From assembly GCA_937923265.1 (NCBI GenBank), contig CALAJY010000034.1:1-28208 (forward strand): 28,208 bases of DNA, given 5' to 3'. Both the position numbers and the translations under genes were made by a program. Under the pieces are notes generated by a model, which was given only the letters and a program-made list of their open reading frames with translations, did not search any database and had not been told where the DNA came from. The DNA comes from an uncultured Tissierellia bacterium. GTDB lineage: Bacteria > Bacillota > Clostridia > Tissierellales > Peptoniphilaceae. Shown here one piece after another: positions 1 to 6,906 of this stretch; positions within the stretch are counted from its first letter, which is position 1, and each line of letters opens with the position of its first letter.

Positions 1-528
1 GAGGGTCATCTGGAGGATTTTCGGGAGACCCGATTGATGAGCAAATCGCCGCGCCGGAAGGATCTTCTTTCCTTTTTACACCCCGTCTTGGCAAGCTGTG
101 AGGTGGATGAACGGGCGATTCAGGAACATCTTGCGGATGCCTGGTCCGATCTTTCCTTTGAGGAACGAATGGGTCGGACCTGTTGTGCTTTAGCGGAAGC
201 GAAAGCGGGTCATGATCCGGAAGTGGGTCAGCTGGTCATCGCTGCGGATACCATGGTCCTCTTTCAGGGTTATGTTTATCATAAGCCCAGGGACAAGGAA
301 GAAGCGCGTCTCATGATCCGGTCCTATTGCGGGAAGGAGCACACGGTCGTCACCGGCGTGTGTCTCTTGCAGAAGCATTTCTGGAAGACCTTTTATGCCC
401 ATGCTCAGGTTGCCTTTGCATCTGCGACGCCCTATGTTCGTTCACAGATTGAAAAGTACGTAGAATCCGGCAAGCCCTTTGGAAAGGCCGGGGCCTATGG
501 GATTCAGGAGTTGGGTCTCGTGTCATAA
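1..528 (+). pseudogene. maf: Maf-family nucleotide pyrophosphatase, 5' part (interrupted)
   Basis: Maf proteins hydrolyse non-canonical nucleoside triphosphates in the cytoplasm and are linked to septum inhibition. The reading frame is open from the first base of the window, and the diagnostic N-terminal motif (SKSPRRKDLL, from base 40) begins before a full-length start could fit, so the true start probably lies upstream of the window; the TTG at 34 and ATG at 37 have no well-spaced ribosome-binding site. Further Maf signatures follow: IAADTMV, KPRDKEEA, YCGKEHTVVTGV and GKPFGKAGAYGIQELG. The frame then stops at 528, about 30 residues short of a normal Maf (around 190 residues), just where the DNA turns AT-rich. 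The missing C-terminal segment is found intact at 1467-1574, so this is the left half of a gene split by an insertion. Whether the truncated protein keeps activity is unknown; the lost end carries conserved residues. Confidence 0.85.
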
Positions 529-536
529 TTATGACA
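521..536. repeat. perfect 16-bp palindrome at insertion edge
   Basis: TGTCATAATTATGACA is identical to its reverse complement. It supplies the TAA that ends the truncated maf frame and lies within a few bases of the inferred left junction of the AT-rich insert. It could be a recombination or operator site brought in with the insert; no second copy is seen at the right edge. Confidence 0.7.
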
Positions 537-612
537 ACGGCAGATAGTAATGATGGATGCTGGGTTTTAAGCTCTCTACTAGAGAAACAAAATATGAAAT
601 GAGGTGATTTAA

Positions 613-1377
613 ATAGAAAATAAGTGGTTTAGTATTAATAAAATTGATGAAAGGACCTATGTAATAAGTGAAGACAAGCATTGGGAAAAACCCAATTCCT
701 ATTTACTGATAGGGGACGATAAAGCGGGTTTAATTGATACAGGCTTAGGAGTAGGCAACTTAAGAAAAGTAGTTAATCAAATTACTGATTTAGATATTGT
801 AGTTTTAACTACTCATGTCCATTGGGATCACATAGGCGGTCACAATTTATTTGATTCATTTGGAGTTTGTAAAAAAGAAGAAGCATGGATTAATGGAAAC
901 TTTCCTCTTTCATTAGATATTGTAAAGAAAAATTTATTGGCAGAGGAATGTGAATTTCCAAAGGATTTCAACATTGAAAGTTATGAAATTTTTCAAGGGG
1001 TTCCAAATTTCACCTATGGAGATGGTGATGTAATTGACTTAGGAAATCGTCTAATAAAGGTGATTCATACTCCAGGACATTCACCAGGTCATTGTTGTTT
1101 TTATGAAGAGGGAAAGAATTTATATACAGGTGATTTGGTATATGCAGGCAAACTAGATGCCTATTACCCAAGCACGAATCCAATAGATTTCTTGAACTCA
1201 ATAATAAAAATCAAAGAACTAAACTTTAAGCGAGTACTTCCAGGTCACTATGATTTTAATTTAAATAGAAATATTGTTGATGAAATTTATACATCACTAA
1301 GGAAACTAGATAGCCAGGATATTTTAGGTCAACAACATGGAATTTTTAGATTTGAGAATTTTTCTATACATATTTAA
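613..1377 (+). CDS. metallo-beta-lactamase-fold hydrolase, ATA start
   Basis: A 254-codon frame opens directly after an in-frame TAA (610-612). It shows the full metal-binding set of the family: T-HVHWDH-IGG at residues 67-75, HTPGHSPGH around residue 152, TGDLVY around 175, and LPGHYDF near 214. The N-terminus (ENKWFSINKIDERTYVIS) and C-terminus (GIFRFENFSIHI) look complete. A good ribosome-binding site (GAGGTGA, 601-607) stands five bases before ATA at 613, exactly where ATG is expected. No ATG, GTG or TTG occurs in frame until TTG 937, which would delete the HxHxDH motif. So either ATA is used as a rare start or a G-to-A change has silenced the gene. Base composition marks it as acquired from an AT-rich donor. 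The substrate is unknown; small hydrolases of this type act on thioesters, lactones or other esters. Confidence 0.75.
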   Translation: MENKWFSINKIDERTYVISEDKHWEKPNSYLLIGDDKAGLIDTGLGVGNLRKVVNQITDLDIVVLTTHVHWDHIGGHNLFDSFGVCKKEEAWINGNFPLSLDIVKKNLLAEECEFPKDFNIESYEIFQGVPNFTYGDGDVIDLGNRLIKVIHTPGHSPGHCCFYEEGKNLYTGDLVYAGKLDAYYPSTNPIDFLNSIIKIKELNFKRVLPGHYDFNLNRNIVDEIYTSLRKLDSQDILGQQHGIFRFENFSIHI

Positions 1378-1466
1378 ATTATTCAATTGTATGAAATATA
1401 GTTAGTAATTCTTCAAAGGTTGTATATTTTTCATTCGTTTAGTGCTTGATAATACTTAAGATTTTA

Positions 1467-1574
1467 GACCTGGATCCGGCACTCATTTCCTACATTGAGG
1501 GAGACATTCACACCGTGATTGGCTTTCCCGTGGCTGTCTTGGTAGAGATTTTGGGAGATAAGTTAGAAAAGTAA
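1467..1574 (+). pseudogene. maf: Maf-family protein, 3' part (interrupted)
   Basis: In the third frame the codons from 1467 to the TAA at 1572 read LDPALISYIEGD then IHTVIGFPVAVLVEILGDKLEK. This matches the conserved C-terminal end of Maf proteins (I-x-GD-x-x-x-V-x-G-(L/F)-P). It has no start codon or ribosome-binding site of its own and continues, in sense, the frame that stops at 528. Base composition returns to that of the surrounding genes at about 1467. A strong terminator follows at 1579, as expected for the original end of the gene. Confidence 0.85.
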
Positions 1575-1578
1575 GAGA

Positions 1579-1613
1579 AAGAGCGAGTCCCAACGGGCTC
1601 GCTCTTGTTTTTA
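1579..1613 (+). terminator. rho-independent terminator after maf
   Basis: AAGAGCGAG (1579-1587) pairs perfectly with CTCGCTCTT (1598-1606), extended inside by CCC/GGG, and is followed by a T-run at 1608-1612. Confidence 0.9.
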
Positions 1614-1624
1614 TTCTATAGGAA

Positions 1625-1767
1625 GGTTTCCCAGGGGACCCTTCCCCTGGGAAACCACCGTTTTTGGCCCTTTCCCAGGGTCACACACCCCTGGGAAACC
1701 TCGGTTTTGGCAATTTCCCAGGGGGCCCCACCCCTGGGAAAACTCGGATTACCACATTTCCCAGGGG
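1625..1767. repeat. palindromic repeat cluster, copy 1 (three and a half hairpins)
   Basis: Three hairpins share the core TTTCCCAGGGG / CCCCTGGGAAA: 1625-1656 (13-base arms, six-base loop), 1671-1698 and 1714-1741. A lone left arm follows at 1757-1767, and a decayed right arm at about 1867-1877. This locus keeps the short-loop hairpin form, with spacers of 15-16 bases between hairpins. It begins 12 bases after the maf terminator. The same core recurs at 6225-6476 and 12598-12932. Confidence 0.9.
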
Positions 1768-1899
1768 ACCCGCTTCGGCGGCAATTTGTGAGTATGCATT
1801 CTGACATATTCCTTCCATTCCCGTTCTAACTCATTCCACCTGCCAATCTTGCCGCCTTTCCCATGATCCCCTGGGATTCCTTGCGATTCTTCCAATAAC

Positions 1900-1927
1900 A
1901 AAGAGACCCCGAGGGTCTCTTTTTTTT
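1900..1927. terminator. terminator between convergent maf and DUF3825 genes
   Basis: AAAGAGACCC (1900-1909) pairs with GGGTCTCTTT (1913-1922) around loop CGA, with eight T on the plus strand. It is a strong plus-strand terminator; read on the minus strand it lies 23 bases beyond the stop of the 1950-3236 gene, with a weaker U-tract (TTTGTTATT), so it probably serves both directions. Confidence 0.85.
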
Positions 1928-1949
1928 GTGGATTGGTTGTCCTACCCGG

Positions 1950-3236
1950 TTAATCCTCGTCATCCTCCTCGCTGTCGTAGGAGAGGGTGCTGATCCGGTC
2001 GGTATTGAGCCAGTCACTGTCGGGACGGGAGACAAGACGGGAGTTGCTGTAGGCGAGATAGAGGGGGAGGACGGTTTCCCCTTGATAGGAGCCGGAGGGA
2101 TGGCGAACAACGACAAGGGCCAGGTCCACCTTGTTTTCGTCCAGAAGACAGAGGGGAAGGAGGAGGGAGCCCTGGTTGGTGCGGGGATTGTACATGGGGA
2201 TGGCGGTCTTGTAGTTCCACTGAACCCGCTTGAGTGCCAGCTCCACGGCATCTTGAAAGCGGTTTTTCAGGCGATTAAACACTCGCTGATTTGCCTCGAT
2301 TTTCTCTCCCAACTTGTGAAAAAAGGACTTTTTTGCATAGGGGTTGGGAAGATTGTAGGCTTCTCTCAGTGGCAGCCCATCGATCTCCATCATGTCCGGG
2401 GAGAGGTTATCTTCGAGGAACTCAAGGGGAAGGCGCTGGGTTCTCTCCACGATGATGTGGGTGTAGTCACAAGAGAGATCCCCCGTTGCGGAATCATAAA
2501 GCATGTTTTCCACCTTGTTTTCAAAGTAGTCGGCACGTTCGGGAAGAGGGTTAAAAACCCGGACCAAGGTTTTTCCGGTATCCTCTCCCGCTACAACAAA
2601 GTCCAGGAGGTACCAAAAAGGCGTCGGAAAATGGGTGTTTTGCTTAAAAAGCGCATAGATATCGTCATATTTCTGGTCCACGAGACCGGTATTAAAGGTG
2701 GCATAGGTTTCCTGGGGAGGGACGGAATCGGGGGTCATGAGGACCTTGTTCTCCCAGACCAATCGCTTGAAGGTGTAATTCAGGTAATTTTTTAACAGCG
2801 GCACCGGCTCATTTTTGGGAGGATTCTCGCCATAGTACCATTTTTCCGGAAGGGCGAGTTTGGCCAGGTCTTCGAATTTATTGAAGTTAATAAAAGACCA
2901 CTCCGTGAGTCGATCGGAGGGGGAGGGAAGCTTCCCTTTTGGGCTCGTTTTTTTCTCCTCGGAAGAGGAGGAAGAATCCGGAAGGCGGACAAAACAGAAC
3001 TCGGGGAGACCGGGCTCCTGCACCTTTTTTGACTCCAGGTGGATCCCATAGGAAGCTAAGAGGCCAAGCAGGTCGGCACCCTTTGCCTGTGAAAAGGCAG
3101 GGAGTTTATCCGAGAGATGGTTCTCCAGGCTTCCCAGATAAATCCAATCTCCGGGATTTTTTTGAAGCTCTTTCATGAAAGAAATAAGTTTCTGGGATAC
3201 TCTTGCTTTGTCGGTTTCCGGATAGTCGTGGCTCAT
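1950..3236 (-). CDS. DUF3825 protein with LOTUS-like N-terminal domain
   Basis: This 428-residue cytoplasmic protein has no signal peptide or membrane segment. Residues 15-90 (FMKELQKNPGDWIYLGSLEN, then a helical stretch ending in FCFVRLP) resemble the OST-HTH/LOTUS winged-helix fold, a predicted RNA-binding module. A serine-rich and charged linker (residues 88-108) follows. Residues 112-415 match DUF3825, with WSFINFNKFEDLAKLALPE, LKNYLNYTFKRLVWE and NTGLVDQKYDDIYALF as recognisable blocks. The tail is very acidic (DSEEDDED). DUF3825 has no established function; fusion to nucleic-acid-binding domains suggests a role in RNA metabolism, which is inference. The start at 3236 is supported by a ribosome-binding site (GAAAGGATC) on the minus strand. 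It stands alone, convergent with maf and divergent from the glycerate operon. Confidence 0.85.
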   Translation of the reverse strand: MSHDYPETDKARVSQKLISFMKELQKNPGDWIYLGSLENHLSDKLPAFSQAKGADLLGLLASYGIHLESKKVQEPGLPEFCFVRLPDSSSSSEEKKTSPKGKLPSPSDRLTEWSFINFNKFEDLAKLALPEKWYYGENPPKNEPVPLLKNYLNYTFKRLVWENKVLMTPDSVPPQETYATFNTGLVDQKYDDIYALFKQNTHFPTPFWYLLDFVVAGEDTGKTLVRVFNPLPERADYFENKVENMLYDSATGDLSCDYTHIIVERTQRLPLEFLEDNLSPDMMEIDGLPLREAYNLPNPYAKKSFFHKLGEKIEANQRVFNRLKNRFQDAVELALKRVQWNYKTAIPMYNPRTNQGSLLLPLCLLDENKVDLALVVVRHPSGSYQGETVLPLYLAYSNSRLVSRPDSDWLNTDRISTLSYDSEEDDED

Positions 3237-3272
3237 GGTTGATCCTTTCTACGATATGCTGTATTTACTTCC

Positions 3273-3281
3273 ATTCTAACA
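3273..3281 (-). promoter_or_regulatory. candidate extended -10 promoter for the DUF3825 gene
   Basis: On the minus strand TGTTAGAAT gives a TGn-TAGAAT extended -10, about 36 bases before the start codon at 3236. No clear -35 is seen. Confidence 0.4.
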
Positions 3282-3321
3282 TATGACCGAAAAAAGGTTG
3301 GATTGATATCTCCTAAATTTG

Positions 3322-3349
3322 TTTCAACTTGGGTTCTCTTTGCTATAAT
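3322..3349 (+). promoter_or_regulatory. promoter of glycerate operon
   Basis: TTTCAA (3322-3327), 16-base spacer, and TATAAT (3344-3349) preceded by TGC, giving a consensus extended -10. The start codon of the kinase lies 37 bases downstream of the -10. Confidence 0.75.
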
Positions 3350-3385
3350 ACTCCCGTAGGAACAATCGTTTTCAAAGGAGGGACT

Positions 3386-4627
3386 ATGCTCAGGCAGGAT
3401 GCAAAGGAAATCATTCAAGAGACGCTGGCAGCGGTGCTTCCCGATGCGGCGGTGGCGCGGGCCCTTAGGGATCATGATTTCGGTCCGGGTCATGTGAAAT
3501 TGCTTGCCATTGGGAAGGCTGCCTGGCGAATGGCACAGGAGGCACAAAGATATCTGGGAGATCGCTTGGAAGAAGGAATGGTGATCACCAAATATGATCA
3601 TGTGGGAGGGCCCCTGCCCCATATTCGCTGTCGCGAAGCGGGTCATCCCATTCCCGACCGGAATTCCCTGGAGGCCACCCGGGAGGCGCTGCACATGATC
3701 CGGGGGATGGGGAAGGAGGATTGGCTGATTTTCTTGGTGTCCGGGGGAGGATCGGCGCTCTTCTCGGATCCCATGATCCCCGCGGAGGAACTGCAGGAGA
3801 TCACGCGGCAGATGCTGGCCTCCGGAGCGAACATTCAGGAGATGAACACCATTCGCAAGCACCTCTCCCATGTGAAGGGGGGGCGATTTGCGCAGGCCTG
3901 TGCTCCGGGCCGGATCTACAGCATCGTTCTCAGCGATATCTTGGGGGACCCCTTGGACATGATCGCCTCGGGACCGGCCTATCCGGATTCTTCCACGTCG
4001 GACCAGGCCTTGGCCTTGGTGAAGAAATACGGGTGGAAGCTCTCAGAAGAGGCTCTCTGGGCTTTGGCACAGGAAACGCCGAAGGAATTACATAATGTCA
4101 AAACCGTGATCACGGGGAGTGTGAGCCAGCTCTGCCTGGAGGCGGCCCTGGCCTGCGAAAAGCGAGGATATTCTGCGGAGATTCTCACCGATCTCATGGA
4201 CTGCCAGGCGAAGGAAGCGGGAGCCTTTTTGGGAGCCATCGCGCGAAGCCGTGCCAAGGAGCACAAAAGGCGGGCCATCATCGCAGGCGGAGAAACGGTG
4301 GTCCAACTGAAAGGGAAAGGACTTGGGGGACGAAACCAGGAACTTGCGCTGGCGGCCGCCGAGAAACTGGATGGCCTTTCCGGCGTCTGTCTCTTCAGCA
4401 TCGGGAGCGATGGGACGGATGGCCCCACCGATGCAGCGGGAGGCTATGTGGATGGTGCAACGAAACGCAAGCTGGAGGCCATGGGGATCTCCATCTACCA
4501 AACCCTTGAAATCAATGATTCCTACCACGCATTGGAGCAAGTGGGCGGTTTGCTGAAAACCGGACCTACAGGAACAAACGTCAATGATGTCACCGTCATC
4601 TTGATGGAGGGAGAAGGAGAAAAGTAA
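3386..4627 (+). CDS. glycerate 2-kinase (MOFRL family)
   Basis: The enzyme phosphorylates D-glycerate to 2-phosphoglycerate, feeding glycerate into lower glycolysis. The 413-residue length fits the GckA/TtuD class. Visible signatures are LAIGKAAW (residues 40-47), SGGGSALFSDP (119-129), HLSHVKGGRFA, LSDILGDPLDMIASGP, AGGETVVQLKGKGLGGRNQE and the C-terminal MOFRL block GSDGTDGPTDAAGG. ATG 3386 is chosen over a longer in-frame start at 3329 because AGGAGG lies five bases upstream and the promoter -10 (3344) would fall inside the longer reading. The stop overlaps the next start by one base (TAATG), so the kinase and the GntP-family permease are translationally coupled. Together they form a glycerate (or related sugar-acid) uptake and kinase pair. 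Confidence 0.93.
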   Translation: MLRQDAKEIIQETLAAVLPDAAVARALRDHDFGPGHVKLLAIGKAAWRMAQEAQRYLGDRLEEGMVITKYDHVGGPLPHIRCREAGHPIPDRNSLEATREALHMIRGMGKEDWLIFLVSGGGSALFSDPMIPAEELQEITRQMLASGANIQEMNTIRKHLSHVKGGRFAQACAPGRIYSIVLSDILGDPLDMIASGPAYPDSSTSDQALALVKKYGWKLSEEALWALAQETPKELHNVKTVITGSVSQLCLEAALACEKRGYSAEILTDLMDCQAKEAGAFLGAIARSRAKEHKRRAIIAGGETVVQLKGKGLGGRNQELALAAAEKLDGLSGVCLFSIGSDGTDGPTDAAGGYVDGATKRKLEAMGISIYQTLEINDSYHALEQVGGLLKTGPTGTNVNDVTVILMEGEGEK

Positions 4628-6018
4628 TGTCAGGGATTGGCCTTTTGATCGCCTTTGTAGCGGCGATTGTGATTATGATCTTCATGATCAGCAAGCTCAA
4701 TATTCATCCGTTTCTAGCGATTCTTGCCGTATCCTTCGTTTTAGGGGTTCTGGGAGGAATTCCCCTGAACGATGTAAAGGCAGATGGGAAAGTGGTACAA
4801 CAGGGCATCGCCTCAGTGATTGGAAGCGGTTTTGCCGGCACCTTTACCAGCATCGGAATCGTCATTATTTTCGGAACCATTGTTGGTTCTCTTTTGGAAC
4901 GCACAGGGGCTGCCATTAAGCTCGCCGACATGGTCGTCAAGCTGGTGGGACCCAAGCATCCCGTCCTGGCCATTCAATTGATGGGCTGGGTGGTTTCCAT
5001 CCCCGTGTTTTGTGATTCCGGGTTTGTCATCTTAAACCCCATTCGGAAGGCCATGGTGAAAAGGACCGGCGCCTCCTCCGTTGCCATGACGGTAGGCCTT
5101 TCTTCAGGCCTCTATGCCTCTCATGTCTTCATTCCCCCCACGCCCGGTCCCATCGCGGCAGCGAATACCCTGGGCGCAGGAAATGATCTTCTTTTGGTCA
5201 TGGGACTTGGTCTTCTTGTCTCCATTCCCGCACTCGCCTGTGCCTACCTTTATGCAGGTCGCATTGGCAAGAAGGTCACCGCCAAGGATGATGTTAATAA
5301 AGAAGAAGTCGTCCAGTCCTACGAGGAGATTGTTGCCTCCTATGGGAAACTACCGGGAGCGGCCATTTCTCTCGCTCCCATCCTGGTTCCCGTTCTCCTC
5401 ATGGCGCTTTCCAACGTCGCGGCCATTCTCAAGTGGAAGGGAGCCCTCAACACCTGCTTTCGCTTCCTGGGTACGCCCATCATCGCTCTGGCCGTCGGCA
5501 TGCTCTTCGGCATTCTTCTCCTGAGTCAGAGGAAAAAGGGGGGCGACCTTTATCAGATCATCAATGACTGCCTCAAGACCTCCGGACCGATTCTCTTTGT
5601 CACCGCAGCCGGTGGTGTCCTGGGCTCCGTCATTGCCCACACCCAACTCGTTACCTTTATTGCGGATAACGCGACCGTTTTCCAGAAGATCGGCATTTTC
5701 TTCCCCTTCCTTCTGGCAGCCATCCTAAAAACCGCTCAAGGATCATCCACCGTCGCCATCACCACCGCAGCGGGCATCGTTGCTCCTCTGCTCGACGTTC
5801 TTGGCTTTAGCACCGGGGCAGGTCCCGCTCTCGTGGTCATGGCCATCGGCGCGGGTGCCATGACCGTCTCTCATGCCAATGATTCCTACTTCTGGGTTGT
5901 CACCAACTTCGGAGGCCTGACTCCCCAGGACGGTTACAAGACTCAGACAGCCGTTACCCTCATCGAAGGCCTTGCCGGCATGGTCGGCGTCTGGGTATTA
6001 AGTCTTTTCCTCTTGTAG
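4627..6018 (+). CDS. GntP-family gluconate/glycerate permease
   Basis: A 463-residue polytopic membrane protein of the Gnt transporter family, which imports gluconate-like sugar acids by proton symport. Hydrophobic helices run throughout (about 12), starting at residue 4. Family signatures include GFAGTFTSIGIVIIFGTIVG, LLERTGAA, IPVFCDSGFVIL, HVFIPPTPGPIAAANTLGA and the C-terminal KTAQGSSTVAITTAAGIVAP and SHANDSYFWVVTNFGG. Its pairing with glycerate kinase makes D-glycerate the most likely substrate. It starts within the kinase stop codon and ends 87 bases before a strong terminator. Confidence 0.93.
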   Translation: MSGIGLLIAFVAAIVIMIFMISKLNIHPFLAILAVSFVLGVLGGIPLNDVKADGKVVQQGIASVIGSGFAGTFTSIGIVIIFGTIVGSLLERTGAAIKLADMVVKLVGPKHPVLAIQLMGWVVSIPVFCDSGFVILNPIRKAMVKRTGASSVAMTVGLSSGLYASHVFIPPTPGPIAAANTLGAGNDLLLVMGLGLLVSIPALACAYLYAGRIGKKVTAKDDVNKEEVVQSYEEIVASYGKLPGAAISLAPILVPVLLMALSNVAAILKWKGALNTCFRFLGTPIIALAVGMLFGILLLSQRKKGGDLYQIINDCLKTSGPILFVTAAGGVLGSVIAHTQLVTFIADNATVFQKIGIFFPFLLAAILKTAQGSSTVAITTAAGIVAPLLDVLGFSTGAGPALVVMAIGAGAMTVSHANDSYFWVVTNFGGLTPQDGYKTQTAVTLIEGLAGMVGVWVLSLFLL

Positions 6019-6104
6019 TCTCGCAGCCCCAAAGCGCGGGAACGCAGTCGATGGAACAGCATCAGCATCAAACTCGAAAGGGTTCCTATTGCGGGAACCG
6101 AGCG

Positions 6105-6133
6105 GAGAGGAGGCGAACGCCTCCTCTCTTTTT
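6105..6133 (+). terminator. rho-independent terminator after GntP gene
   Basis: GAGAGGAGGCG (6105-6115) pairs perfectly with CGCCTCCTCTC (6118-6128), followed by five T. Confidence 0.9.
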
Positions 6134-6224
6134 ATGAATTGCCTTGAAAGCTTTGGAGCAGAAGACGCGGCAAACAGGATTCATCCGCAAGGCTCATCGT
6201 CGGCGAAGGAAACGTTGGAGAGGC

Positions 6225-6476
6225 GGTTCCCTGGGAAAGAATGGAATGGTCCAACAAGCGAGCAGCGAAGCAGCGAGCGGGTTGGTTCACCATTCCATTC
6301 GCGAAGACTCCCCATGAGACGAGTGCGAAGCACGAAGGCGAATGGCAAGAAGTCGACTGCGTCAAGAAGTTGCCAGGAGGAAGCCAGGGTGCGGTTCCCT
6401 TGGGAAAGTGCGAAAAAGGGGATTTCCCAGGGTCATGGTCCCCTGGGAAAGTGCGAAAAAGAGGATTTCCCGGGGG
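6225..6476. repeat. palindromic repeat cluster, copy 2
   Basis: A solitary arm (GGTTCCCTGGGAAAG, 6225-6239) precedes two tandem units at 6397 and 6440, a 43-base period. Each unit is CCC(C)TGGGAAAG, then TGCGAAAAAG plus a few purines, then TTTCCCAGGG. The array is preceded by GGAAGCCAGGG (6379-6389), which also precedes the large array at 12598, suggesting a shared left boundary. The last arm is altered (TTTCCCGGGGG). Confidence 0.85.
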
Positions 6477-6859
6477 CGAGGTCCTTCTTGCTGCCCTCAC
6501 GTTTCCTTCCTTGTGTTTTTTCTGATCCGATGCGCCTTTTTTCTTCACACGGTACCCCAATTCTTCTTTTTCGCCTTTTGCCTTCCACGCCACGTGTTGC
6601 CTCTACATCCCTTACTCCGTGTCCCCACACCGTCTCCATCCCGTGCCTTCTCTGTGCCCCCTCCTCGCGCACTCGTTCCTCTCACTTCTCCTTCATCGGG
6701 CGATGGAGCGGGTCACCGGCTTCGCCTGCCCATGATCCGATTCGCGTGCTTCCAGGGAGTGGAAGGGAGACACCGGGATCATGGGAGCTGGCTGGGCAAG
6801 GGGGGGGAATGCTACCGGGGAGATCACGGGGAAGGGAGGGGGAAGGCAGGGGAATCTTC
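6477..6859. other. non-coding pyrimidine-rich tract
   Basis: From 6483 to about 6700 the plus strand is strongly C/T-rich, and from about 6750 it turns G-rich; no convincing gene is present. Long open frames across this stretch have no family resemblance and overlap the repeats. CCCACACCGTCTC at 6624-6636 recurs downstream of the large array (12962-12974). An inverted repeat CCCATGATCC (6729-6738) / GGATCATGGG (6776-6785) encloses a second hairpin CTTCCA/TGGAAG, and could structure an upstream transcript. Confidence 0.6.
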
Positions 6860-6888
6860 TTGTAGCCGGAAATTCTATCGGATAAACT
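6860..6888 (+). promoter_or_regulatory. candidate promoter of the two-component genes
   Basis: TTGTAG (6860-6865), 17-base spacer, TAAACT (6883-6888), each four of six matches to consensus. It lies 18 bases before the response-regulator start. Weak support. Confidence 0.35.
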
Positions 6889-6906
6889 TAGGGAGAAGGA
6901 GGGACT

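Larger units (their letters stand above)
519..1466. other. AT-rich foreign insertion splitting maf
   Basis: Between the two halves of maf the sequence becomes strikingly AT-rich, unlike everything on either side, and carries one metallo-hydrolase gene. Junctions are estimated from the Maf protein: an uninterrupted gene would read roughly GIQELG-LDPALISYIEGD, placing the edges near 517 and 1470. A perfect 16-base palindrome (TGTCATAATTATGACA, 521-536) lies at the left edge, and the short inverted pair GGTCT (514-518) and AGACC (1466-1470) marks both edges. No transposase, integrase or long terminal inverted repeat is visible, so the mechanism is unknown. A short frame at 531-602 (23 codons, ending in a TGA that overlaps the hydrolase ribosome-binding site) may be the tail of a donor gene. 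Confidence 0.8.

Noticed and set aside
519..1466. Insertion sequence or group I/II intron interrupting maf
   Set aside because: No transposase, intron-encoded protein or terminal inverted repeat of useful length is present; only a hydrolase gene is carried.
1926..2795. 289-codon plus-strand frame
   Set aside because: It is antisense to the DUF3825 gene, whose minus-strand frame is longer, has recognisable domain motifs and a ribosome-binding site.
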